A stretch of 64,000 bases of DNA from Streptomyces viridochromogenes DSM 40736 (GTDB lineage: Bacteria; Actinomycetota; Actinomycetes; Streptomycetales; Streptomycetaceae), in assembly GCF_000158955.1 (NCBI RefSeq), contig NZ_GG657757.1, positions 2,937,090 to 3,001,089 of the forward strand, read 5' to 3'. Positions 1 through 7,680 of this stretch are shown piece after piece. Numbering within the stretch: position 1 is the first letter of the stretch; each line of letters begins with the position of its first letter. The notes under the pieces were generated by a model. It ran no database searches. It was not told where the DNA came from and saw nothing but the letters and a program-made list of their open reading frames with translations. The translations under genes and the position numbers were made by a program.

Positions 1-441
1 CGTGTCGGGGTTGAGCGCGCGCAGGTCCCGCAGGGTGTCCACGGTGTAGGTGGGGCCGCCGCGGTCGATGTCGATGCGGCTCACGGAGAACTGCGGGTTC
101 TCGGCCGTCGCGATGACCGTCATCAGATAGCGGTCCTCTGCCGGGGAGACGCTGCGGTGACTCTTCTGCCAGGGCTGGCCGGTGGGGACGAACACCACCT
201 CGTCGAGGTGGAACGCCGCTGCGACCTCGCTGGCCGCCACCAGGTGCCCGTGGTGGATCGGGTCGAAGGTGCCGCCCATGACGCCGAGGCGGCGCTTGCC
301 CGGCTGCGCGGGGTTCTTCCCCGGGCCGTCGATCTGGCGCGCCACCGCGGCGGCACGGCGGGGCTCCGAGGGTCGCTCGGTGCCGCGCGCCGTGTCCTGT
401 GCCGGGTCGTGCGGCGTCTCGTTCGCCGGACCGGTAGGCAT
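1..441 (-). CDS. nadD: Nicotinate-nucleotide adenylyltransferase, 3' end cut by the window edge
   Basis: Adenylates nicotinate mononucleotide to deamido-NAD in NAD biosynthesis (cytosol). The nucleotidyltransferase signature [13 protein letters not shown] begins at 279, and downstream residues ([12 protein letters not shown], then an [12 protein letters not shown] segment) fit NadD. The ATG at 441 is preceded by GGAGAG at 5-6 nt; an ATG five codons upstream (456) has no good ribosome site, so 441 is preferred. That leaves a charged, poorly conserved extension of about 54 residues before the catalytic motif, which I infer is a streptomycete addition. The C-terminus lies beyond base 1. Confidence 0.9.
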   Translation of the reverse strand, partial: MPTGPANETPHDPAQDTARGTERPSEPRRAAAVARQIDGPGKNPAQPGKRRLGVMGGTFDPIHHGHLVAASEVAAAFHLDEVVFVPTGQPWQKSHRSVSPAEDRYLMTVIATAENPQFSVSRIDIDRGGPTYTVDTLRDLRALNPDT

Positions 442-542
442 GTCCTGCTCTCCCATGCGTGCAGACCCTACCGGCCCTGCCTGAGGGCTCCGGCCGCCCC
501 CGTGGTCCCCGGGGCCACCCCGCACGGGGCGCCGTGCCGGGC

Positions 543-707
543 TCAGCGGTCGCGGTTGAAGCGGGTGGTGATCCACAGCAGGAGCAGCAGGATGAAGAGA
601 GCACCGCCACCGGTGAGGTAGGGGCTGAGGCTCTCGTGGTTTCCGCCGTGCTCCTCGCCCTCGGCGGCGAGGGTGACCAACTGGGCAGCGGTGCTGTGGA
701 AGCTCAT
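543..707 (-). CDS. Small single-span membrane protein, 54 aa
   Basis: Unrecognised function. The frame from ATG 707 to TGA 543 encodes a polar, His/Glu-containing N-terminus ([20 protein letters not shown]), then one hydrophobic span near residues 32-47 ([16 protein letters not shown]) and a short basic tail ending RFNRDR. The positive-inside rule puts the N-terminus outside. It follows nadD upstream on the same strand. Coding is supported by the clean membrane topology and strong third-position GC bias. No strong Shine-Dalgarno was found (AGG lies about 13 nt ahead). It resembles the next small gene in design but not clearly in sequence. Confidence 0.65.
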   Translation of the reverse strand: MSFHSTAAQLVTLAAEGEEHGGNHESLSPYLTGGGALFILLLLLWITTRFNRDR

Positions 708-872
708 CTTCGGCAGGACCTATCGCGTGTGGGCGGGATAAAGACGTCGGCTCATCGTAAGCGGGCGCCTCGACCGCGATCACGCCGACTCCGCCTCATC
801 GGGCCGCGGGCGGTGGTGCGCGGCGCCGCCCGGCCCGGTCCCGGGGCCCGGCGGGGGAACCTTCCCGGTGAC

Positions 873-1034
873 TCAGTCGTCCTTCCGTCTGTAGCCACGC
901 AGCAGGAACCACCCGGTCAGCACGCATCCCACGATCATCACGAGGAGAACGACCCGGAGCACCCCCGGCCCCCCGTGCCGGTCGGCGGCGGTGGCGGCCT
1001 CGGCGAGCCAGGCTGCTGCGGGGTGGCGCTCCAT
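873..1034 (-). CDS. Small single-span membrane protein, 53 aa
   Basis: Unrecognised function. The frame begins at ATG 1034 (MERHPAAAWLAEAATAAD) and has one hydrophobic span near residues 26-46 (VLRVVLLVMIVGCVLTGWFL) followed by a basic/acidic tail (RGYRRKDD). Size, single span and Arg-rich cytoplasmic tail match the neighbouring 54-aa protein, so the two may be a functional or ancient paralogous pair (inference). It is divergent from the M48 protease gene, with about 120 nt between the starts that should hold both promoters. Confidence 0.6.
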   Translation of the reverse strand: MERHPAAAWLAEAATAADRHGGPGVLRVVLLVMIVGCVLTGWFLLRGYRRKDD

Positions 1035-1157
1035 GGCGGTGGTCTCCTTCGCTGTACTGCCCGACCACCGTAACTCCGCCTAGGCTGGGCTCTGCCTCGG
1101 GGAAGCAAAGGGCCGCACAAAGGGCCGCAAAGGCCACACAGACGCATGGGGGAAGAC

Positions 1158-2291
1158 ATGTCCGACGGCCACGAGCACACCGGGCACGAGCACGTGCCGA
1201 GCAGGCAGCGCAGGCGCTTCCCCGGGATCTCCTCACGTACCTACGAGCACCCGGCCGACCGCTCCGCCCTGGTGGCGCTGCGCAGGCTGAGCGGGTTCGA
1301 CACGGTGTTCAAGGCGCTCAGCGGCCTGCTGCCCGAGCGCAGTCTGCGGCTGCTGTTCCTGTCCGACTCGGTGCGGGTCTCGGACCAGCAGTTCGCCCAT
1401 CTGAACGTGATGCTGCGCGACGCCTGCTACATCCTGGACCTGGAGAAGGTCCCGCCGATGTACGTGAACCAGGACCCGCAGCCGAACGCGATGTGCATCG
1501 GGCTGGACGAGCCGATCATCGTCGTCACGACGGGGCTCGTCGAGCTGCTCGACGAGGAGGAGATGCGGGCGGTCGTCGGGCACGAGGTCGGGCACGCGCT
1601 GTCCGGCCACTCGGTCTACCGGACCATCCTGCTGTTCCTGACCAGCCTCGCCGTCCGCGTCGCCTGGATCCCGCTGGGCAACCTCGCGATCATGGCGATC
1701 GTGACCGGGCTGCGCGAGTGGTTCCGCAAGTCGGAGCTGTCCGCGGACCGGGCCGGCCTGCTGGTCGGGCAGGACCTTCAGGCGTCCATGCGGGGCCTGA
1801 TGAAGATCGCGGGTGGCAATCATCTGCACGAGATGAACGTGGACGCGTTCCTCGAGCAGGCCGAGGAGTACGAGGCCGGGGGCGACCTGCGCGACTCGGT
1901 GCTGAAGATCCTCAACGTGCTGCCGCGCTCCCACCCGTTCACCACGGTGCGGGCGGCCGAGCTGAAGAAGTGGGCCGAGTCGCGGGACTACCAGCGGATC
2001 ATGGACGGCCACTACCCGCGGCGCGACGAGGACAAGGACACCTCGGTCCGGGACTCCTGGCGGGAGTCGGCGAACCACTACACGACCCATGTGAAGAGCT
2101 CCAAGGACCCGCTGATGAAGCTGGTCACCGACCTCGCCGGCGGCGCGGGCGACCTGGGCGACCGTGTCCGCCGCGGCTTCGGCGGCTTCACGAACCCGTC
2201 GCAGAAGCCGCCACAGGGCCAGGAGAACGGCCCGGAGAACGGCTCGTCGCAGGCCCCGGGGGACGACCAGCCGCCGCGCGACGGCGGGTGA
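1158..2291 (+). CDS. M48-family zinc metalloprotease
   Basis: Peptidase M48 (Ste24p/HtpX-like). The zinc motif HEVGH starts at residue 142, with Glu143 as the expected catalytic base. The third ligand is the Glu of SELSADRAG near residue 193. The hydrophobic stretch after the zinc motif (TILLFLTSLAVRVAWI and GNLAIMAIVTGL) suggests membrane association. The C-terminal 60 residues are charged and Gly/Pro-rich. Start chosen at ATG 1158 because GGGGGAAG sits 4-5 nt upstream; an in-frame ATG at 1146 lacks a site. Length 377 aa. The substrate is not evident; membrane-protein quality control is the family role. Convergent with the next gene. Confidence 0.9.
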   Translation: MSDGHEHTGHEHVPSRQRRRFPGISSRTYEHPADRSALVALRRLSGFDTVFKALSGLLPERSLRLLFLSDSVRVSDQQFAHLNVMLRDACYILDLEKVPPMYVNQDPQPNAMCIGLDEPIIVVTTGLVELLDEEEMRAVVGHEVGHALSGHSVYRTILLFLTSLAVRVAWIPLGNLAIMAIVTGLREWFRKSELSADRAGLLVGQDLQASMRGLMKIAGGNHLHEMNVDAFLEQAEEYEAGGDLRDSVLKILNVLPRSHPFTTVRAAELKKWAESRDYQRIMDGHYPRRDEDKDTSVRDSWRESANHYTTHVKSSKDPLMKLVTDLAGGAGDLGDRVRRGFGGFTNPSQKPPQGQENGPENGSSQAPGDDQPPRDGG

Positions 2292-2328
2292 GTCACCAGC
2301 CGGTCCACGGAGCCCGCACAAGCCCGCC

Positions 2329-3396
2329 TCACACCTTCGGCTGCGCGCTGGTCGCCAGCGAGCCGCACAGGGCCGTGGCGCTGCCCGTGGCGTAGGGGTC
2401 GGTACCGGCGGGGCCGCCTTCCTTGGCCGTCTGGCCGGCGAGCAGGGGGCGCAGGTGGTGCGTGGAGTCCTCGGCGCAGGAGAGCGGTCCGGCCTGGACG
2501 TAGGAGACGACGAGCTGCGCCTGGTGCAGGCGCAGGTCGTCGCGGTCGAAGCGGAAGTGCAGCTCGCGGCGGACGGTGAACAGGGACGCCTCGGTCTTGT
2601 CGTCCGCCCCGGCCGGCCGCAGCGCGTACACGAACGTATGGTCCGCGGTGACCTCGAGCGTGGACGAGTCGGTCTCGGCGGCCTGCAGCGTGCCCTGCGC
2701 CCGCACCCGCCGGTCGGCCAGCTCCGCGCGTGAGGGGTCGAAGCGGACGAGCCAGCCGGTGGGCGCGTGCCGGCCGTCCGCGGTGGGGCGGGCGAAGCTC
2801 TGGTCGAACTGGTCCAGTTGGCCGGGGTCGAGCAGGACCCGGACGGCGCGCACCTCACCGCCGGTGAGCACCTCGGGGTCGAGGGCGGAGCGGACGATGT
2901 AGTCCTTGGCGGTGCTCAGGGCGGTCACGACCTGGCTGTCCGAGAAGTGCTCAGTGCGGCGCGAGGCGGGCAGCGGTACGCCCTCCGCGCCGGACTTGAA
3001 CTGCGCGGCCGGGCTGTGCTCGTACAGATAGGCCGTGTCGGCCGTGCCGGGCACCTTGCCCTCGGGGACGAGCGGGATGACGGTCATCCGCAGGGGCTCG
3101 ACGGACTCCCGGGCGGCGGGGCTCTGGTACGGGTGCCGGACGCCCATGTAGATCGCGGTGCCGAAGGCGACGGCGATCAGGAGGACCAGGACCAGCGCCT
3201 GCCGGGACAGGCCCCGGCGCAGGGGCGGGCGGCGGCGCACGGCGGGCGCGTGGTCGGCCATGCGCTCCTGCGCGGAGAACTCCTGGAGGCGGGCAGCGCG
3301 GACGAACGACTCGTCGAAAACGACGGATCGGTACTCGTCCTCTCCACCTCCGGGAGCGCCCTCGGGCCCCTCAGGTGGGTCTGCAGGCCCGCCCAT
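2329..3396 (-). CDS. Single-pass membrane protein with SVVFDESFVRAA module
   Basis: Function unknown, 355 aa. It has a cytoplasmic N-terminus carrying the motif SVVFDESFVRAA (residues 24-35), a basic patch (RRRPPLRRGLSR), one transmembrane span near 63-85 (ALVLVLLIAVAFGTAIYMGV), and a large extracytoplasmic domain with two cysteines near the C-terminus that could pair. No catalytic signature is recognised. The same cytoplasmic motif and topology recur in the next gene (3486-4115), so both probably bind the same cytoplasmic partner (inference). Start is ATG 3396; no strong ribosome site decides it. Confidence 0.8.
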   Translation of the reverse strand: MGGPADPPEGPEGAPGGGEDEYRSVVFDESFVRAARLQEFSAQERMADHAPAVRRRPPLRRGLSRQALVLVLLIAVAFGTAIYMGVRHPYQSPAARESVEPLRMTVIPLVPEGKVPGTADTAYLYEHSPAAQFKSGAEGVPLPASRRTEHFSDSQVVTALSTAKDYIVRSALDPEVLTGGEVRAVRVLLDPGQLDQFDQSFARPTADGRHAPTGWLVRFDPSRAELADRRVRAQGTLQAAETDSSTLEVTADHTFVYALRPAGADDKTEASLFTVRRELHFRFDRDDLRLHQAQLVVSYVQAGPLSCAEDSTHHLRPLLAGQTAKEGGPAGTDPYATGSATALCGSLATSAQPKV

Positions 3397-3485
3397 ATCT
3401 TCAGGGTAGGTCTCCGGAAGGTCGGGTAAACGCCCTGCTCCACCACAACTTCTGACAGGTTCTCACCCCTACGGGCGGGTTCCGG

Positions 3486-4115
3486 TCAGGGGTTGCGCGG
3501 GATCACCGAGATGGCAGGCTGGGAGTGGTCGGCGGAGGCCGAGGGAGTTACTCCGCTGCCTTGCTCCAGCCCGGTCGAGGCGGGCGGTGGGGCGGGTTCC
3601 TGGCGACCGGAGTTCGCGCCCCGGTAGACCGCCGTGAAGGCCAGCGCGACCATGCCGACGCCCATCACGAGGGCGAGGACCCAGGCGACGGGACGGTGCC
3701 AGCGGACCTGTTTGGCGTACGGGCCCGTGCCGTAGTGGTCCTCGAGGAGGTCGGGGTCGTCGAACTCGTCCAGGTCGGGATCATGGCCGAAATCGCCGGG
3801 TCCGTCGGTGCCGTACCCGTCGTCGTACCGCTCGCCTCTGGAGTGGGCGCGGCGCGCCTCCGCCTCGGATGCCTCGGCTCTCGCCTGTGCCGCGGCCAGG
3901 AGGCGCTCCACGGCGGTCGGCTCGTGCACCACGGCCGCGCGTACGAAGGCCTCGTCGAAGACCACGGAGGCGAACTCTTCGTCCGACACCCCGCGGTCGT
4001 GGTCGTCGTCGGGCTCCCGGCCGTCCGGAAACGGCGTGCCCCCCACGTCCTCCGGCACGGTTCCAGAGTAGACCTGGGGGGTCAATTTGGGCAGACGGTA
4101 TGGAAATTCATCCAC
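3486..4115 (-). CDS. Single-pass membrane protein, paralogous FVRAA module
   Basis: Function unknown, 209 aa. SVVFDEAFVRAA occupies residues 50-61, followed by a helical Ala/Glu-rich stretch, an acidic Asp-rich linker, one transmembrane span (VAWVLALVMGVGMVALAFTAVY) and a short Ser/Pro-rich exterior tail. It shares the N-terminal module with the adjacent 355-aa protein but lacks that protein's large external domain. The two genes run in the same direction, 89 nt apart, and may be co-transcribed. What else it could be: an adaptor or anchor for a cell-envelope complex; nothing in the sequence is catalytic. Confidence 0.8.
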   Translation of the reverse strand: MDEFPYRLPKLTPQVYSGTVPEDVGGTPFPDGREPDDDHDRGVSDEEFASVVFDEAFVRAAVVHEPTAVERLLAAAQARAEASEAEARRAHSRGERYDDGYGTDGPGDFGHDPDLDEFDDPDLLEDHYGTGPYAKQVRWHRPVAWVLALVMGVGMVALAFTAVYRGANSGRQEPAPPPASTGLEQGSGVTPSASADHSQPAISVIPRNP

Positions 4116-4231
4116 CCGTTGAGACGGCGTTCACAGGGTGCCGCACGGCGCGCGCCCGGCCGGTCCGCCCCTGCCGCGCGCATATGCGCCCGCACGGTTA
4201 TGCGGCCGCGCGCATGACGCCTTAGGCCGTT

Positions 4232-4265
4232 CGTGGCTCAGCGCCGTCCGTGGCTCAGCGCCGTA
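4232..4265. repeat. 17-nt tandem duplication across the proA stop codon
   Basis: Two copies of CGTGGCTCAGCGCCGT plus one variable base, at 4232-4248 and 4249-4265. The right-hand copy contains the proA TGA and last codons; the left-hand copy repeats them just downstream. It does not change the protein. Confidence 0.8.
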
Positions 4266-5541
4266 CGTGCCCGTCGCCGGTGACGATGTACTTCGTGCTG
4301 GTCAGCTCCGGCAGGCCCATCGGGCCGCGGGCGTGCAGCTTCTGGGTGGAGATGCCGATCTCGGCGCCGAAGCCGAACTGGCCGCCGTCGGTGAAGCGGG
4401 TAGAGGCGTTGACCGCGACCGTGGTCGAGTCGACCAGCTGGGTGAAGCGGCGGGCGGCCTGCTGGGAGGTCGTGACGATGGCCTCGGTGTGGCCGGAGGT
4501 CCACAGCCGGATGTGCTCGACGGCCTTCTCCAGCGAGTCCACCACGGCCGCGGCGATGTCGTACGACAGGTACTCGGTCTCCCAGTCCTCGGCCGTCGCC
4601 TCGACGACGGTGGCCTTGGAGCCCTTGGCGTAGCCCTGCACGCGCTCGTCGGCGTGCACGGTGACCCCGGCCTCGGCGAGCGCGTCCAGCGCCCGGGGCA
4701 GGAACTCGGCGGCGATGTCCTGGTGGACGAGGAGGGTCTCCGCGGCGTTGCAGACGCCGACCCGCTGGGCCTTGGAGTTGATCAGGATCTCGACGGCCAT
4801 GTCGAGGTCGGCGGCGGCGTCCACGTAGACGTGGCAGTTGCCGGTGCCGGTCTCGATGACCGGGACGGTGGATTCCTGGACGACCGTGTTGATCAGGGAG
4901 GCGCCGCCGCGCGGGATGAGCACGTCGACCAGGCCACGGGCGCGCATCAGCTCGCGCACGCTGTCACGGCTCTCGCCGGGCACGAGCTGGACGGCGTCGG
5001 CCGGCAGCCCGGCCCCGCCCACGGCGTCGCGCAGGACGCGCACGAGGGCGGCGTTCGACTGGTAGGCCGAGGAGGAGCCGCGCAGCAGGACCGCGTTGCC
5101 GGACTTCAGGCAGAGGGCGGCGGCGTCGACGGTGACGTTCGGCCGGCCCTCGTAGATGATCCCGACGACGCCGAGCGGCACGCGGACCTGGCGCAGGTCG
5201 ATGCCGTTGGGCAGCGTGGAGCCGCGCACGACCTCGCCGACCGGGTCGGGCAGCGCGGCGACGTCGCGCACGTCGGAGGCGATGGCGCGGACCCGCTCGG
5301 GGGTGAGCGTGAGCCGGTCGATCATGCCCTCGCTGATGTCGGCCTCGCGGGCCTTCGCGACGTCCTTGGCGTTGGCCTCCACGATCTCGCTCGTACGGAC
5401 CTCCAGCGCGTCGGCGATGGCGAGCAGCGCGTCGTCCTTCTCGGCCCGCGGCACCGGAGCGAGGCTCGCGGCGGCGGCCTTGGCCCGGTAGGCGGCCTGG
5501 GTGACCGGGGTCATGGAGTCGTACGGCGAGAGCGTGGTCAT
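4255..5541 (-). CDS. proA: Gamma-glutamyl phosphate reductase
   Basis: Second step of proline biosynthesis: NADPH-dependent reduction of gamma-glutamyl phosphate to glutamate semialdehyde. It is 428 aa, normal for the family. The aldehyde-dehydrogenase fold is clear: [18 protein letters not shown] in the N-terminal cofactor region, [12 protein letters not shown], the catalytic-cysteine motif [13 protein letters not shown], and the C-terminal [17 protein letters not shown]. Start at ATG 5541 gives [15 protein letters not shown]; a second ATG nine codons in is possible, and neither has a good ribosome site. It follows proB on the same strand, with one small conserved gene between. Confidence 0.97.
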   Translation of the reverse strand: MTTLSPYDSMTPVTQAAYRAKAAAASLAPVPRAEKDDALLAIADALEVRTSEIVEANAKDVAKAREADISEGMIDRLTLTPERVRAIASDVRDVAALPDPVGEVVRGSTLPNGIDLRQVRVPLGVVGIIYEGRPNVTVDAAALCLKSGNAVLLRGSSSAYQSNAALVRVLRDAVGGAGLPADAVQLVPGESRDSVRELMRARGLVDVLIPRGGASLINTVVQESTVPVIETGTGNCHVYVDAAADLDMAVEILINSKAQRVGVCNAAETLLVHQDIAAEFLPRALDALAEAGVTVHADERVQGYAKGSKATVVEATAEDWETEYLSYDIAAAVVDSLEKAVEHIRLWTSGHTEAIVTTSQQAARRFTQLVDSTTVAVNASTRFTDGGQFGFGAEIGISTQKLHARGPMGLPELTSTKYIVTGDGHVRR

Positions 5542-5624
5542 GGGGGAAGCGTAGTGCGCCGGGCCGGTCGGTTCATCGTTCGTTCCACACCCCGAGACAC
5601 GCTTTGGACCGGGGCGGGACCAGG

Positions 5625-6113
5625 TCAGAACGGGTGGACTCCGACCGGCGAGGCGGGTGGTGGGCCGTACCCCTCGGCGATGCGCTGGTGGTAGGTCACG
5701 CGATCGATGACCTCCAGGCCGACGATCTCCCAGGGCGGCAGGCCGGCGGTCTGCCGGTGCTCGCCCCACAGGCGCAGGGCGACGGCGGCCGCGTCGTGCA
5801 GGTCGCGGGCCTCCTCCCAGTAGCGGATCTCCGCGTGGTCGACGGCGTATCGGCTGGTCAGGAAGAAGGGATGGTCGTGGGCGAGCTGCTCCAGGGCGCG
5901 CCGGACCTCCTTGAGCGGGGCCTCCTTGCCGGAGACGCTGAGGGTGACGTGCCACAGGCGCGGGGTGTCACCGGGTTCCTCGCCCTTGAGCCGGTCCCCG
6001 GCCGCCTGGAACCGGTCCCCTGCCGCCACACTCGTCAGGGCGCGCTCCTCACCGGCCGCGCGGGAGCCGGCACCACCACGGGACAGCGCGGCCCCTTGGC
6101 GTACTCGTCTCAC
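5625..6113 (-). CDS. Conserved hypothetical protein between proB and proA
   Basis: Function unknown, 162 aa. The start is well decided: GTG 6113 is preceded by AAAGGAGG with 5 nt spacing. The N-terminal 45 residues are basic and low in complexity. The globular part contains [42 protein letters not shown] and [19 protein letters not shown]. The alternating strand/helix pattern suggests a small alpha/beta fold with no recognised catalytic motif. Its position between proB and proA (140 nt and 83 nt gaps) suggests co-transcription, but a role in proline synthesis is not shown by the sequence. Confidence 0.8.
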   Translation of the reverse strand: MRRVRQGAALSRGGAGSRAAGEERALTSVAAGDRFQAAGDRLKGEEPGDTPRLWHVTLSVSGKEAPLKEVRRALEQLAHDHPFFLTSRYAVDHAEIRYWEEARDLHDAAAVALRLWGEHRQTAGLPPWEIVGLEVIDRVTYHQRIAEGYGPPPASPVGVHPF

Positions 6114-6252
6114 GACGGCCTCCTTTGCACAGTGGCGCTGCTGGCGAAATGTCCCCGGGGAACGCGTCCCCGATACAAAGTTGAGCAGGCCACAAGAGAT
6201 CGCGTGGTGGTTTTGCGGAACGTCCACCACCGGGGGCGGATGTTTCGGCCTA

Positions 6253-7380
6253 TTACGGGTGCAGAACTACCAGGTCGTCCCTGTGTACGACCTCGCGTTC
6301 GTACGCGGGTCCGAGCTCGCGGGCCAGTTCGCGGGTCGACCGGCCGATCAGCCGGGGGATCTCCTTGGCGTCGAAGCTGACGAGCCCGCGGGCCACCGCG
6401 TGTCCCGTGGCGTCCCGCAGCTCCACCGGGTCGCCGGCGCTGAACTCGCCCTCGACGGCCGCGATGCCGGCCGGCAGCAGTGACTTGCGGCGCTCCACGA
6501 CGGCCTGGACGGCACCGTCGTCCAGGGTGAGCGCGCCCTGCGGGGTGGAGGCGTGCTGGAGCCACAGCAGCCGGTCGGCGGAGCGCTTGCCGGTGGGGTG
6601 GAAGTAGGTGCCGGTGTCCTGGCCGGTCAGGGCGTCGGCCGCGTGGACGGCGCTGGTGAGGACGACGGGGACACCGGCGGCGGCCGCGATCCGGGCGGCC
6701 TCGACCTTGGTGACCATGCCGCCGGTGCCGACGCCGGCCTTGCCCGCGCTGCCGATCTCGACGCCGGCCAGGTCGGAGGGGTCGCGCACCTCGGCGATGC
6801 GGGAGGTGCCGGGCTTGCCGGGGTCGCCGTCGTAGACGCCGTCCACGTCGGACAGCAGCACCAGCAGGTCGGCGTGGACGAGGTGGGCGACGAGGGCGGC
6901 GAGGCGGTCGTTGTCGCCGAACCGGATCTCGTCCGTGGCGACGGTGTCGTTCTCGTTGACGATCGGGAAGGCACCCATCGCGATCAGCTTGTCGAGGGTG
7001 CGGGAGGCGTTGCGGTGGTGGGCGCGGCGGCTCATGTCGTCGGAGGTCAGCAGCACCTGGCCGACGCGGACGCCGTAGCGGGCGAAGGAGGCGGTGTAGC
7101 GGGCGACCAGCAGGCCCTGGCCGACACTGGCGGCGGCCTGCTGCCGGGCCAGGTCCCGGGGGCGGCGGCGCAGGCCCAGGGGGGCGAGGCCCGCGGCGAT
7201 GGCGCCCGAGGAGACCAGGACGATCTCCCGTTCCCCGCCGCTGCGGACCTTGGCGAGCACGTCGACCAGCGCGTCCACGCGGTCCGCGTCCAGACCGCCC
7301 GACGCGGTGGTCAGCGACGAGGAGCCGACCTTGACGACGATCCTGCGGGCCTCGCCCACGCCCTGTCTTGCCCCTGCCAC
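6253..7380 (-). CDS. proB: Glutamate 5-kinase with PUA domain
   Basis: Phosphorylates glutamate to gamma-glutamyl phosphate, the committed step of proline synthesis. The amino-acid-kinase domain spans about residues 10-260: VVKVGSSSLT (phosphate loop), LVSSGAIAAG, PIVNENDTVA, FGDNDRLAALVA and the activation segment KAGVGTGGMVTK. A C-terminal PUA domain (about 280-365) is present as in most bacterial ProB enzymes; in studied homologues proline feeds back on the kinase. Length 375 aa, as expected. Divergent from the polymerase gene at 7681. Confidence 0.97.
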   Translation of the reverse strand: MAGARQGVGEARRIVVKVGSSSLTTASGGLDADRVDALVDVLAKVRSGGEREIVLVSSGAIAAGLAPLGLRRRPRDLARQQAAASVGQGLLVARYTASFARYGVRVGQVLLTSDDMSRRAHHRNASRTLDKLIAMGAFPIVNENDTVATDEIRFGDNDRLAALVAHLVHADLLVLLSDVDGVYDGDPGKPGTSRIAEVRDPSDLAGVEIGSAGKAGVGTGGMVTKVEAARIAAAAGVPVVLTSAVHAADALTGQDTGTYFHPTGKRSADRLLWLQHASTPQGALTLDDGAVQAVVERRKSLLPAGIAAVEGEFSAGDPVELRDATGHAVARGLVSFDAKEIPRLIGRSTRELARELGPAYEREVVHRDDLVVLHP

Positions 7381-7680
7381 GTCGCCGCCCGTCCCCTCAC
7401 GTCGTTCCGGTCCTCACCAGGAAATCTACGGGACCCGTGGGGGAGGGCGCGGAGCCGGTCCACGCTACGGACGGTGCAGGGAGGGTCACGGGAGGACGAG
7501 CGCCCCCCTGATCCCGTCCCACCCCAAGACAGGAGGGCGATATTCCGCTACGGTCCGGCGGCACAGCGGTCCGGCAGTCGCCCTCCTCGCTTCCTCGACA
7601 CGCGCGTGTCGTCCGGAGGTCGCCGTGCGTTAACCCGGACGGCCGACCTGCGCCGACCCGACGCTCCTGGAGTGACCGCA
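7381..7680. other. Intergenic region between proB and the first polymerase gene
   Basis: 300 nt separating divergent genes. Promoters for proB (leftward) and the polymerase gene (rightward) should lie here, but I see no convincing -35/-10 pair. No gene is supported. Confidence 0.5.
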
